This document shows positions 23,100-34,057 of a stretch of 64,000 bases of DNA, in pieces. A program made the translations under genes and the position numbers. Every line of letters begins with the position of its first letter. Positions within the stretch are counted from its first letter, which is position 1. Location: the NCBI RefSeq assembly GCF_040712315.1, contig NC_134017.1:25710322-25774321 (forward strand), in the 5' to 3' direction. A model generated the notes under the pieces. It had not been told where the DNA came from. It ran no database searches and was given only the letters and a program-made list of their open reading frames with translations. Source of the DNA: Castanea sativa (Eukaryota > Streptophyta > Magnoliopsida > Fagales > Fagaceae).

Positions 23100-23481
23100 G
23101 GATTTTTGTGATAGGAACTCAATTTTTTAAATTGAAAAAGCTCCTTTTTTTTCTTAATTTAATTAAATTAATTTTTATTTATTTATTTTAAAATATATGA
23201 CCTGGATTTTTTGTTTTAATTTTTTATTAATTTAAATCTGACGTGGCATTTCAAAAATGCTAAATAAGTTTTTTTAATAATATTTTAATATCTACGTCAA
23301 TGCCATGTCAGCAAGTAGGACACACTGTTTGCCATCTAAGCTTTTTCCGTAATTGGGTTGACGGTAGGGACCATTTTAAAAATGATTTTAAAAACTCAGA
23401 GACTGACCTTGGAGCAAAATCAGTTTAGGGACCAATTCGAGAAATGACCCAAAATGTAGGGACCAAAAGTATATTTTCGCC
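23100..23481. mobile_element. Single end of a long-TIR element related to the one at 2291
   Basis: Reads toward its terminus AAAAGTATATTTTCGCC (23465-23481), the reverse complement of the 2291 end. The inward order also matches (AAAATGTAGGGACC, GACCATTTTA, GACGTGGCATTT). No left partner was found. It closes the segment carrying the WD40 fragment, as in a Pack-MULE, but the missing left TIR leaves that unproven. Confidence 0.6.
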
Positions 23482-25635
23482 AAAAAAATACAAAGAAAAA
23501 AAAATAATTTTAAATATAATTTCATTAATTTTATATTATAAAATATAAAATAATAAAGTATATAAAAAGATATCCAAATTATAATTAATCTTTCAAGAAT
23601 ATTGGTTATAATAAGAATGACTAAGTATCTTTCAACTATAAAACATAATGATTAATGTTAAATATATTAATTATAAAAAAAGGTAATATAAAAGCTTATG
23701 TATTTGATTGGTTGGTGTCATGACTATTTTAATTGATCAAATTATTTAAATTATAGTTAATTATAATAGTTTGCGTAGTTATTAGCAAATACCAAGCGTT
23801 GGGTCCATTGGTCATGACATTTAAATTAACTTCTTCTTCTTCTTCTTTTTTTATTTTTTATTTTTATGGTTAAATTAACTTCTACAGGATAGGTTCTAGT
23901 CCTGCCAGATTTAAAAGGGACTTCCCCTTTTTTTTCCTCAATAAAGTGGCCCATAAAAAATAAAAATAAAATAAAATATAACAAGGAAAGTGCAGTGGCA
24001 CACGCATTCACGTGAAAAGGTTTATCTACTTATCTTATCCTAGTTTTTAGTTCTTTAAGATTTAGCTGCCACTTCTTTATCTTTATCTCAAAATTTTAGT
24101 TGCCCGCCATGTTTTAAAAAAAAACCATGTAGCGGCTCATAATCAATCTGGAAAAAGATAATGCAGTTTCTAATTACCTAAAAAAATACAAAGGAGAAAA
24201 CAAGAAGTTTCTAGTCTCTTTAAGAAAAAACAAAAACCAGAAAAGCAAAAATAAAAAACTTTTGCAGGAGTCATACCAAGTACCAACAACCCACAGGTGA
24301 GTCTCAGGCCTTTCTCTCTTTCTCTTTCACATTATCAGTTTTCTTAATCTCTTGTAATTTTTTACAATTTATTAGAAAGTTTGCTATTTTCTCCAAATCT
24401 AGGAGAGTGAAGACTGAAGAGTGACTGCATGTATGAGTTTTAACCATTATTTCCTAGGTAAGTATCATGATATTTAAAATAGGCTTATTAAATTTAATAA
24501 AAATATATAATGTATATTATAAATAAAATAAAATAATTTTAATTAGTTATTTGATTAGATTTTTTTATGCATTTTATGATTTGTTGAGATTTAGCATTTT
24601 TTTAATAAAATGAGTAATGACCGAATTGAGACTTAGTTTTGACTTTGAATATGTGCATGTGATTCTTAAATTTCATGAATATTTACTAATTTAATCAAAT
24701 ATTTGTGAAAATGAGATATTTTTTCCGTATTAATTACTAAATTAAAAAAAAAAAAAACCAAAATGTCTTTTTTGGGACACCAAAAAATACAACTAATAAT
24801 TCTACGAGCCTAATACAAATATTTGGCACACTTAACAACAATTCTTAGACTATGATTATTATCCTCTCGCACTAATTTACTCTCAATAATTTAGTTGGGA
24901 GCAATTATTTTTTTTCCAAGAATATTATCACAGTACCATTGGGTGCTTTTGTTGGGCACCTATAAAACCTTTAGTAAAATAAAAAAAATAATGCATAATT
25001 TTGAAGAGAGAGAATATTGGTAAAGATCCAATGCACCATAGATATGACAATGGAGTGTTTTTATTTAGTTAAGGTTGAAAATCAGTCCCAACCACGCGGT
25101 CCATCACATGACTCATCAACACCTAATTAATCATATGACATATCACTATCTAATCATTCACTTGACCCATCAACTAATCAACCAGGGGCTCTATTAGAGA
25201 CTCACCCTTAAGTTGATGACCATTTATATCGAGAATATATGGAAGTAAAATTTCAAATTACAGCTACCTATGAATATGATTACTTATGTTTTTAGTCCTT
25301 GTAGCACATAACACTTAATTAAAAGTATGCTTGTGGTATTGACTACTTTTTTTTTTGTGCATAAATAAATTATGTAGGTATATGTACGATATTTGGAGTA
25401 ACAAGTATGTTTGACATATGGATTCTGTCCCCTAAAAATAAGGTGAAGTTGTATTTTGACGTTATTTTGCCAAATGACTACAAAAAAAAATTGTTGGAAT
25501 ATCATTGAGGTATTAAAATTTTAGTAACATATATTATACTTCTTTCCAGAATTCCAATGCTTCTACATAGATTTTTTTTGAGAAAGAATGCTTCTACATA
25601 GTGGTTATGGTTTTTTATATGTATTTGTGTTTCAG
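23482..25635. other. CACTA interior, no intact gene
   Basis: AT-rich. Contains a (CTT)n run near 23831-23847 and an exon/intron-like CACAG|GTGAGTCTC at 24292-24307. Near 25380-25500 a decayed reading (KVKLYFDVILPNDYKKKLLE) could be transposase-associated sequence upstream of the exon at 25636. Confidence 0.5.
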
Positions 25636-25846
25636 TCAAAGTTTGATATCCCCCAAGATGAGATTGCAAGAAGGATAATCAAGCGTCATACTTTAAAGCG
25701 ATTGAGTGATTGATAGAGGAATTGGAAGCATGCTTTGAAAGCAAAGCACTTTGATAAGTAAAAAATTGAAACACAAATAGTGGCTAAGGCTTCAAATATA
25801 GTAAATTGCCAAGATTGTGCTGAGCTCATTGACCCTTGGTTTAGAG
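25636..25846 (+). pseudogene. CACTA transposase-related exon (plant Transposase_24-like) remnant
   Basis: Preceded by acceptor TGTGTTTCAG and followed by donor-like GAG|GTAATA. One frame with three stop codons reads KFDIPQDEIARRIIKR, then RNWKHALKAKHFDK, then AELIDPWF. The spacing of a basic helix, (R)xWKxxLKxxHF and (D/E)LxDxWF matches the domain found in plant CACTA second-gene products. It lies in sense orientation inside the CACTA borders, which supports the assignment. Non-functional. Confidence 0.55.
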
Positions 25847-26344
25847 GTAATACAATAAAAATAATGCACGTGAGAAGATATGTATTTGTCATCATTTTTT
25901 CCAACAGCCATTTGATATATTCTCTAAGATTTGCCTATATATATATATAGTTTTTACTAATGCAAATATATGGTTTATTGTATTCCAGGAAACTAACACA
26001 ATACATTGGAATATAAAGGAAGACCAAGTTTCATTGCTGGAGTGACTTTTGGCATACTTCAAAGGGAATATTTATAAACTTAGTTTTTATTGTAGGTTGT
26101 CTACAATTATTTTATCCTTGTCTTATCTTAAGTACCAAAAAGTATTGTTTATATTTTTATTTGGCTATTTGTGATTTCAAACTTCGAATTGTAAAGTTTT
26201 ATTTCTTCATTTGGATCAATATTATTAACTATTTGCAATAATTTTATTACTTTGATTTATGAAATTGTGGATTTTAACAACATTCCAAACATGTTATATT
26301 ACTAATTTTCAAGGAAAAAATTAATTAATTTTTTTGTAATATTC
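25847..26344. other. CACTA interior, no gene seen
   Basis: AT-rich, with a short AT run at 25938-25950. No recognisable coding sequence. Confidence 0.6.
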
Positions 26345-26930
26345 AATAATGTTTATACCTTCGGCAATGGTTTTTATAACTGCTCCTATATGGAACCTAT
26401 AGTAGCGGTTGTTTTTTGTTGCAATAACTAATTTATAACATAGTGTACGAACTAGTGGGTTTTTTTTTAGCAGCATTCTATGAAAGTGTTGTTAAAGAAT
26501 ATCTAGTAGCAATTCACAAAACCACTGTTAAAAATAACTCGTGCTAGAAATAAGGGAAGGTTATACTTACATTTTTAATTTTTTTAGCAATGGTTTATAA
26601 AACTGCTGCTAAAGAATCTATAGTAGTAGTTACATAACTGTTGCTATAAATAATTAATTCCAAAAGGTAAGGCTGTGTGTACTAGCGGTTTTTAATTCCC
26701 TAGTAGCAGTTCTATGAACTGTTGCTATAATTTTTTTCTATACCAGCGATTCCTAAAACCGCTATTATAACCTATAGTGACTTGTAGCGACGGGAACTTA
26801 ACAGCGGTTATTCAAGTTGTAGCAGCGATTTAGAAAACCGCTAGTATAGACCTATATGACTTTTAGCAGCAGTTTTTAATAGTTTTAGTTGTGGTTGCAA
26901 CCGCTGCTAAAAATCAAATTTTTTGTAGTC
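26345..26930. repeat. CACTA subterminal repeat array
   Basis: About ten copies in both orientations of AGCGGTT / AAACCGCT-type boxes (for example 26404, 26754, 26809, 26837, 26899), spaced tens of bases apart and ending at TTTTTTGTAGTC. Confidence 0.75.
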
Positions 26931-26958
26931 GGTCAAGACCAAAGTCCAGTTTAATATG

Positions 26959-27158
26959 TCAAAAGTCATTGCAACATGTAACCCAAAAGCCGTGAGAAAA
27001 TAGGTTGTAAAGGATATATATATCAGTAAACTATATCAAATATAACTACGAAATAATTTAGATCATTAGTTAATTACTACTCATTCTTGTATATGTGTTA
27101 ATATATTAAAAGTCATTGCAACATGTAACCCAAAAGCCGTGAGAAAATAGGTTGTAAA

Positions 27159-27229
<71 letters not shown>

Positions 27230-27306
27230 TAAACTGTATCAAATATAACTACGAAATAATTTAAATCATTAGTTAATTACTACTAATTTCTTGTATATGT
27301 GTTAAT
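26959..27306 (+). repeat. Tandem duplication with (AT)n expansion in the second copy
   Basis: AAAGTCATTGCAACATGTAA at 26959 recurs at about 27110, and both copies run on to TTGTATATGTGTTAATA. The first copy has about 6 AT units; the second has 33 (27161-27226). No gene lies between the CACTA end and the TNL 3' end. Confidence 0.85.
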
Positions 27307-27684
27307 ACTCATTCGTAAACCTGACTTCTTGTTGAGTAGCAATGCGACAATTTCTAAGTCCAATTAAGTTCTTAATGTCCGTACAGTTCAATGATGAATG
27401 AGTACCACAATAAATTCCTGAAAATAGCATTTATGACATAGTTTTATCAAAAAGAAACTTATACAAAACCCAAAAAAAAAAAAAAAAAAAAAATTGATGG
27501 GAGGGAGAGAGAGTTGGTGACTTACAAAAGGTTCAAATAAAAAGGGTTTGGTTCCTCAGCGCCACCATTTGGTTTTTCACCGAGAGTCCTCACTCACCAT
27601 CTTAGAGTTATCTTGTGTGCTTGAATTCCCAAACGGTCATACTCTCTTAGTCTTAGAGTATTGTATGTGAGTAGAGCTACCTTC

Positions 27685-28320
27685 TCAACTAGCTCCATTC
27701 TCATTGTTGCTCTCATCATCACGACTTTGCTTAATTTTGATATCCTCTTCAAAATGATCAACAACGTCTACAACCTCATTATAAGGAATGATGCTGCTGC
27801 TGCTGCACTCACTCTGACCCATGCTTTGTTTCAGATCTTCCATTTCTTCCTCACATATCATATGGGCCCCGCATTTCTTTATCTCCATCATGCTTGGATC
27901 CGCGGATTTGAATTCAATCTCAAGTTGACAGCTGGATCCATTAGCAATTTGAAGAAATTCTTTTTGAAAGAAGCCTTGTAAATAATTAGAGAGCAAATAC
28001 ACAAACCAACAATGATCCGATTCAACCATATCAAACTCTTTCGAAACACTTACAAGTGGATAACTACTGAAGTAATTTCCATTGACTTTAAAGTAACACG
28101 TAAGGAGAAGGTTATAACTGAGATGGTTAGGTGGACGATGCTGGTGCGGTCCAAAAATAGCGCAAAGAGCAATTCCTCTAAGTTGTTTAAATAAATATGA
28201 AAGTACTTCCAGATTTACTGAAGCCCCCACACTTTGATGCCTAAACCAAATCGGAACTTCACTTCCAGGAATAACAACATCAAATCTTACTTTTTTAGTT
28301 GATTCTCGATAGCACAATTC
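27685..28320 (-). CDS. TNL exon 5: post-LRR C-JID domain and C-terminus
   Basis: 636 bp including the stop at 27687-27685; acceptor GTGTTTCAG. It contains FDVVIPGSEVPIWFRHQSVG, the signature of the C-terminal jelly-roll/Ig-like domain (C-JID) that takes part in effector recognition in TNLs. The tail is acidic and Ser-rich (EEEMEDLK, SECSSSS, NEVVDVVDHFEED). No frameshift seen. Confidence 0.9.
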   Translation of the reverse strand, partial: ELCYRESTKKVRFDVVIPGSEVPIWFRHQSVGASVNLEVLSYLFKQLRGIALCAIFGPHQHRPPNHLSYNLLLTCYFKVNGNYFSSYPLVSVSKEFDMVESDHCWFVYLLSNYLQGFFQKEFLQIANGSSCQLEIEFKSADPSMMEIKKCGAHMICEEEMEDLKQSMGQSECSSSSIIPYNEVVDVVDHFEEDIKIKQSRDDESNNENGAS

Positions 28321-28358
28321 CTGAAACACAAAAATCAACCATGATGTTTAAAGAAAGC

Positions 28359-28360
<2 letters not shown>

Positions 28361-28419
<59 letters not shown>
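28361..28419. repeat. (GA)n microsatellite abutting a splice donor
   Basis: 59 bp of perfect AG. On the gene strand it is (CT)n starting with the second base of the exon 4 donor GTCTCTCT, and it fills most of the 100-bp intron 4 (28420-28321). Confidence 0.95.
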
Positions 28420-28420
<1 letters not shown>

Positions 28421-28423
<3 letters not shown>

Positions 28424-29710
28424 AAAATATTCTCTTAGCATTGTAGTGAACAAGTCACAGCGGCCTTTATTGTCAACCAATTGGAAACAATTGAGAAGAT
28501 AGAAATAATTTTGTGAATTATCTTTTATTTTAAATGGTAGTAAAGATTCCAGTGAGGTACATCCATTTGCTTGAACATCTATGTGAGCACTTGATCCAAG
28601 TGCCGGCAACAATTGAAGACTCTTGCAATTCTCCACCCAAAATTCTCTCAAATTAGATAGTTGATTAATGCTTTCAGGAATGAAAACAAAATTATTTCCA
28701 CTTAGATCTAATTTTTCTAATGAGGACAAACAACCAATATCACTAGGGATTGCTTGAAGATTGCAGTTCCTTATATTCAATGTAGTTAATGAAAACAAAC
28801 CTGATACAGAAGGCAATACCAGGCCCATGAAATCTGGAGTTTTTGTCATTAACAGAAAATTAAGTGGCTTCTTCCATGACCATGATTCAGATGACAGCCC
28901 ATTACATCCTTGGAAAGATAGTACTTTGAGATTTTTTAACCAAAAGATGGAGGAAGGTGGCTCTCTTATAGCAGTTCCACTCACATCTAGTTCCTCTAAG
29001 CCTTCTAGATTCCCCAAATTCATTGGCATATTGTCAAGATTTAAGCAACCATATAGAGTGAGAGTTTTTAGAGATGTCAAACTACAAATGACTCCAGGAA
29101 AACTTGAAAGATTTTTGCAGTTAGTTAGATCCAATTTGATAAGCCCAGTTAGGTGCTCCATTGATAATGGTAGATCTCTTATACCAGTACAACTCATGTC
29201 TAGTTCCTTTAGGCCTTCAAGATTTCCCAAATTCTCTTGCATTTTGTAAAGTTTTGAGCAACCAGATAAAGTGAGAGTATTTAGAGATGTCAAACTATAA
29301 ATAACTCTCGGAAGACTTGAAAGGTTTTTGCAATTTGTTAGATCCAATTTGATAAGCCCAGTTAACTGCTCCATTGTTGCTAGTAGATCTTCTATAGCAG
29401 TCCCATCCAAATAAAGTTTTAACAAATGGGACATATTTCCTACAATTTCTGGAAACTTCTTCAGCTTTGAACAACTTGAAAGAATAAAAATTTCAAGAGA
29501 CTCCAAGCTGATCTTGCATGGAAGGCTTTTAAGACATTTGCAATTATTCAAATCCAACAAAATAAGATGTTTGAGATCTCCAAGGGATGCATGAATCATA
29601 GGCAATTTTGTGCAACCTTTGAGAATCAGCTTCTCAAGATTTGGGACTCTAGCAAAATCCAAGGTCATGATCAACTCTCTAGAATCACTGAGGTCAATGG
29701 TCCTTAGCCA
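28421..29710 (-). CDS. TNL exon 4: leucine-rich repeats
   Basis: 1290 bp, open; acceptor GTGTTTAGAG, donor TTTCAG|GTCTCTCT. About a dozen LRRs of the plant cytoplasmic type (LxxLxxLxLxxCxxLxxLP). Two adjacent 71-residue blocks are near-copies: LIKLDLTNCKNLSSLPRV and LIKLDLTNCKNLSSFPGV, 213 bp apart, a recent in-frame intragenic duplication. The exon ends with the TNL-type NCFQLVDN motif that introduces the post-LRR domain. The CT repeat that begins with the donor is intron, not coding. Confidence 0.9.
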
Positions 29711-29817
29711 CTCTAAACACTATTAACATTGAAAAACAATTAAAAAGAGAAAATTAAACCCTTATCAACATAATTGATTCTTAAAAAAAACACATTTTGC
29801 ATGAGTGAAAATCTTAC

Positions 29818-30099
29818 CCAAACTCCCTCCCATAGTTGTTTGATGTGGCTATGAGGCATTATGAGTTCAACAAGTTTGTTGGGATGGAAATTTCTTGGCA
29901 TGAATTTTAAAGGATATCCAAGCCAATTCATAAGACGTAACTCACTTGAAAGATAACTGAGGCCTTCAGGAAGGTGCACATTACCAATTTTAAGCAATCT
30001 TAGGTTCCTCATCTTTGAAAAGGCTTCAAAATTGACTTTAACATTATCCTCTTTATTTGGAGATGAGTTAAGGAAGATGCCTTCAATGTTTTTTGTTCC
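29818..30099 (-). CDS. TNL exon 3: NB-ARC to LRR linker
   Basis: 282 bp, phase 0 at both ends; acceptor GGGTACTAG, donor TTTGG|GTAAGATT. It begins GTKNIEGIFL and contains FSKMRNLRLLKI and ELRLMNWLGYPLKFMP, then LVELIMPHSHIKQLWEG, the stereotyped third exon of TNL genes (LRR3 motif ...LVEL.M..S.I..LW.G). No lesion. Confidence 0.9.
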
Positions 30100-30141
30100 C
30101 TAGTACCCAACAACAAAAAGTAAGCATATTAAAAGTTATTA

Positions 30142-30143
<2 letters not shown>

Positions 30144-30218
<75 letters not shown>
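30144..30218. repeat. (GA)n microsatellite in TNL intron 2
   Basis: 75 bp of perfect AG, half of the 144-bp intron 2 (30243-30100); on the gene strand (CT)n. Confidence 0.95.
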
Positions 30219-30221
<3 letters not shown>

Positions 30222-30243
30222 AAATCCTGCATAATTAACTTAC

Positions 30244-31345
30244 CAAACTATTTATTAGTAGATGAAGGGCATCCTCCTTCAACCACAACCTACTACGTTC
30301 ACCAAGCTCATTAGGAGATTCACAACGAACAATGTCCTTACCCAATTCTTGTAGTAAATCATGCATCCACAACGTTCCACTAGAGATGGTTATAAGAGAT
30401 TTTTCTACAAGTACATCTATATCAATGTATGGCTTGTAATGGAGAGTTTGTAGTATATTTGCTACACGATATTTAGTCATTCCTTTGAAGAAACAAGCAA
30501 TATCCAAAAATATTTTTTTCTCTGTTATCTTTAGGCCATCAAAACTTATTTGGAGCACATCTAGGATTTTCCTTTCCGGACTTTCATTTAGTCTACCTAG
30601 TACAGATTCCCAAGCATCTAGATTTCTGCGAAACATGAAGGAGCCCAAAACTTCAAGTGCTAATGGAAGGCCTTGAGCATAATGTATAAATGTTTTAGAT
30701 AGCACCTCGTAACCTTTTAAAGGATTGTCCTGCTTGAAGGCTTTCAGACTAAAAAGCTTAAGAGCTTCATCATTATTCAATATCTTAGCCTTGTATATTT
30801 TTTGTTTAGCCACTTCATGTCTAATTAACAAATGTTGATCCCTAGTTATTATAATGATCATACTCCCTTGACCAAACCAACTTCGCTTGCCTGCTAAAGC
30901 TTGTAATTGTTCAGGTTGATCCACATCATCAAGAATGACAAGAACCCTTTTATGACATAATCTATTCCTTATCAAATTGATTCCCCACTGAACATCCCAA
31001 ATATCAATATATTTTTCAAACAAGATATCAGAAAGAAGTTGTTTCTGTAAAGTAACTAGACCACCATTTCCACTTTTTTCTCTTACATTTGCAAGAAAAC
31101 TGCTGCCAGCAAAATGATAACGGATTTTGTCATATAGGACTTGTGCAATAGTTGTTTTACCGATTCCACCCATTCCCCAAATCCCTATAAAGTGAACATC
31201 ATTCAACCCCATGCTTAAATATAAATTCTCCATTTCCTCCACACGAGATTGTATTCCAACGAGATCCTCATGAACACCTAAGTATGAATAATGCAAGTCA
31301 CCAATTAATTTTCTGGCAATCTCCTCGATAATTGTTGACTCCTTC
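30244..31345 (-). CDS. TNL exon 2: NB-ARC nucleotide-binding switch
   Basis: 1102 bp, fully open, acceptor CTCCTGGCAG, donor TTG|GTAAGTTAA. Motifs in order: P-loop GMGGIGKTT (about 31150-31180), RNBS-A (VREKSGNGGLVTLQKQLLSD), kinase-2 VLVILDDVD, RNBS-B GSMIIIITRD, GLPLALEVLGS (about 30640-30680), RNBS-D (KKIFLDIACFFKG) and MHDLL (about 30355). Key residues (P-loop Lys, kinase-2 Asp pair, MHD) are present, so this ATP/ADP switch looks undamaged. The Asp at the end of kinase-2 (LDDVD, not LDDVW) is typical of TNLs. Confidence 0.93.
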
Positions 31346-31634
31346 CTGCCAGGAGTATAGAACAATAATTTTTTGAGTCAAGATAGGCCAAAACAAGATA
31401 GAAGGCTCAACAAATGTCCTATTTTAGATTCGTTCATTATAGAAAATGGAACTCTAAGTTCCATAATATGAAAAAATATAATCAATTGTGAAATTGGCAA
31501 AATAAATTTTGCACTACATATTTGGGCTACTGTAGAAAACATAAAATAGTAAGCCATTGTTTAAGGACCCCAAAAAAAAAAAAAAAAAATCATCACTGGA
31601 TGGAAGTCATCTGTGTAGTGGTACCTTAACATTA
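31346..31634. other. TNL intron 1, 3' end
   Basis: Ordinary AT-rich intron sequence with an A-run at 31571-31589; no gene seen. Confidence 0.6.
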
Positions 31635-31639
31635 AAACT

Positions 31640-32481
31640 TGTACGTTTTTAGACCCCTTAAAACATAACCAGATTAACCTAGTTATTTAGCCAAGTGATT
31701 AACTTAGGTAAATTATGCAAATTTAGGTTAACACATATAAATCATATCATTGAAACAGTGCGGAAAATAAATAACACAACGATATGATAACCCAGGAAAA
31801 CCAAACCAGTGAAAAACCTAGGGAAGATTTAACCTAGCTATCCTCAAGGTAAACTGAATTCACTATGAAAGAATTGAAGTTTACACGATAGCGACTTAGA
31901 CTACTAACATCTTATTACTACCTCGAGTAGGAAACTTACTATCATGACTATGTGATAGCTCCGAGTCCACGGACTACTTCTTTCTTGGATTCCCAGCAAG
32001 CACAAGCACTCTTGCTTGTATATCTTTAAGCTCTTGAATCTACAACTGAATTAATCACCAAGCTCTTGACATCAATCTAAATCTTGATAACCCTAAGTAT
32101 ATGTGAAGGCAAACACTTCTAGATCTCACAAAAGATTCACACACACACACAGCATAAAGAGCAACCGCAAAATGTGGCTAGCGTTTTCCTTTTTATATCT
32201 AGGGCAAAACATTAAACCCTACACGTAAAACGGGTTTGTGCTGAGTTGGAAAATTCTGCAGAAAAACAATCTACACGAGCTTCAATCGATCGAGTATAAT
32301 TTTCGATCGATCGAGCTAAGCAGATTTACACAGTAAATTCTACAGTACACTCGATTTCAACTTTACAACTTAAACATACTTTGAGCAAGTCTAAAACAAG
32401 ACTAAACATTTTGATCATGGTTTGCCAACATTACAAATTGAAGTTCTAATACATTTAAACCTAAAGTCTTAGAATCCAACA
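31640..32481 (-). mobile_element. Solo LTR of the same Copia family, with perfect target duplication
   Basis: 842 bp, TG...CA on the minus strand (starts TGTTGGATTCTAAG at 32481). It is flanked on both sides by AAACT (31635-31639 and 32482-32486), a perfect 5-bp target duplication. It aligns with the LTRs of the Copia element at 33143-41720 in reverse orientation (shared GATATGATAA, TTTTGATC, TCGATCGA, CTACATAT-like TATA region). It formed by LTR-LTR recombination of a once complete insertion. Confidence 0.88.
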
Positions 32482-32486
32482 AAACT

Positions 32487-33142
32487 AAAGTGCACATATA
32501 GTGGTCCTGGTCAGGAAGAGTTGGAAGGTAGCTATTGTCTTTTAAATATGGAATTAACAACTTTCAATATAACGTCAAAAAGCAACATTTCAATTTACAT
32601 GATTCTTCATTTGTTGTAACTATTCTTCATTACAACTTGCATGTCATGTTATATTGTATCTTGACTATATATCTAATTCAACTTTTGGAATTCTTCAGGC
32701 TTTCATTGCTTGATTTAGAATAAAATAGAAAAATAAAGAAAAGATGCCTGTGATCCCATATTAATGTAGTTTAAATTATTGTTTTTGCAGAATGAATAGA
32801 AGTTCTTGCTTTCAAATAAAGGAGCTTGCCTGCTCGGAAGTAGAAGGAGCCTTTATGCAATTCCCGTACTTCCTGAATGTAATTGGGAATGGAATAAAGT
32901 TCTATGATTGGGGTCAGTAACAAGGCATTCCTGAGGAGTCATATGGAGAATGGTGATTCATTAAGGATGTATTCTATGGCATGAGCATTGGCATCTAGAT
33001 TGGCCATTACTGTAAACTTATAACAAGTATATAGTAACGTCCAGCCAGTTCCACGAAAGCAAGTATCTTGATCTTAGAGAATCATGCCCCTTGCTGGACT
33101 TACACGAAAACCGAGATTCTAGTTGTGATTAGTGGAAAATGG
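32487..33142. other. TNL intron 1, between solo LTR and Copia
   Basis: No recognisable gene. There is an acceptor-like TTGTTTTTGCAG at 32779-32790, followed by moderately GC-balanced sequence. It may be an old captured fragment, but I see no family match. Confidence 0.4.
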
Positions 33143-34000
33143 TGTTAGGTTCTAAAGATTTAGATTTAAATATTTAGAATCATTGTTGTATGGTGTTGGT
33201 AAACTAAGAACAAAACATGTCTAGTCTAGGTATTTAGGCAATACTTAAAAGTAATTGTTTCAAGGTTGAAGTCCAACTGATTGCAGAAAAAGGGAGTATG
33301 GTTCTGCCTTACTCGATCGATCGAAAATCGCAGGTCTAGTTTTTCTGCAAAATTTTAAACAAGCCCAAGCTCGTGAAAACGTTTAAGGTTTCTTCTACAC
33401 TTCTCTACATATAAAAAGAAAAACCCTAGCCACGTTTTGAAGACTTTTAGAAGACTTGTGTGTTACTCTTTCTAAGATTTGAGAGGTTTTGTACCTTTTA
33501 ACTACACAAGATTCTACCAAAACCAAAACTACAATCAAGCATTGGTAGAATTAGTTGCTGCATCAAGATCATTACTAAGGGTAATTTGAAACCTTTGAGT
33601 GGGATCTCAAAGTCACAAGCAAGACAACTTGTATTGGTGTAAATCCAAGAAGAGAAGGAGTTCGTGGATTCGGAGCTTGCACGTTGTTGTGTCAATAAGT
33701 TACTACTAGAGGTAACATTAGATTTAGGGTTATATATTTTGTAAAAAATTCAATTCTCTTATAATGGATTTGGTTTATTTTGAGGATACCTACATCAAAT
33801 CCTCTCTAGGTTTTTGTCTTGAAACAGTTAGTTTCATCGGTTTTTTTTAGTTATCATATCGTGGTGTTATTTACTTTTCCACATTTGTGCATGATATGAT
33901 ATATGCTTGCTAAAACTAGATCTGAATAATTAATTTAAGTAATCACTTGACTAATATATTAGGTTAAACAATATGTTTAAGGAGTCTAAACAAACAAACA
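33143..34000 (+). repeat. Copia 5' LTR
   Basis: 858 bp, TGTTAGGTTC...AAACA, with CTACATATAAAAAG as likely TATA region and a TCGATCGATCGA motif near 33314. Roughly 6 percent differences from the 3' LTR over the first 120 bp. Confidence 0.9.
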
Positions 34001-34002
34001 AG

Positions 34003-34014
34003 TGGTATCAGAGC
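34003..34014 (+). other. Copia primer-binding site
   Basis: TGGTATCAGAGC, two bases after the LTR; complementary to initiator Met-tRNA. Confidence 0.9.
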
Positions 34015-34057
34015 GGGTTAGCTCTTGTTTACAGGTTTCTTAACCTAGAGTTGATCC

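Larger units (their letters stand above)
18283..26930 (+). mobile_element. CACTA (En/Spm) transposon, decayed, 8.65 kb
   Basis: Ends are TACTACAAAAAA (18283) and its inverted partner TTTTTTGTAGTC (to 26930), one base each from the canonical CACTACAAAAAA. Subterminal arrays of AGCGGTTxxxAAACCGCT boxes lie inside both ends (18340-18430 and 26345-26930), a defining CACTA trait where transposase binds. A transposase-like exon remnant is at 25636-25846. Cargo includes exon-like sequence (19059-19155), a dimeric MITE, a LINE piece and an LWD1-type gene fragment. No clear 3-bp target duplication remains (ATA left, GGT right), in keeping with age. Non-functional. Confidence 0.8.

Noticed and set aside
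28761..29249. 162-codon plus-strand frame
   Set aside because: Antisense shadow of the LRR exon; no domain and no codon pattern of its own.
30093..30314. Arg-Glu repeat protein on the plus strand
   Set aside because: It is the (GA)n microsatellite of TNL intron 2 read in frame.
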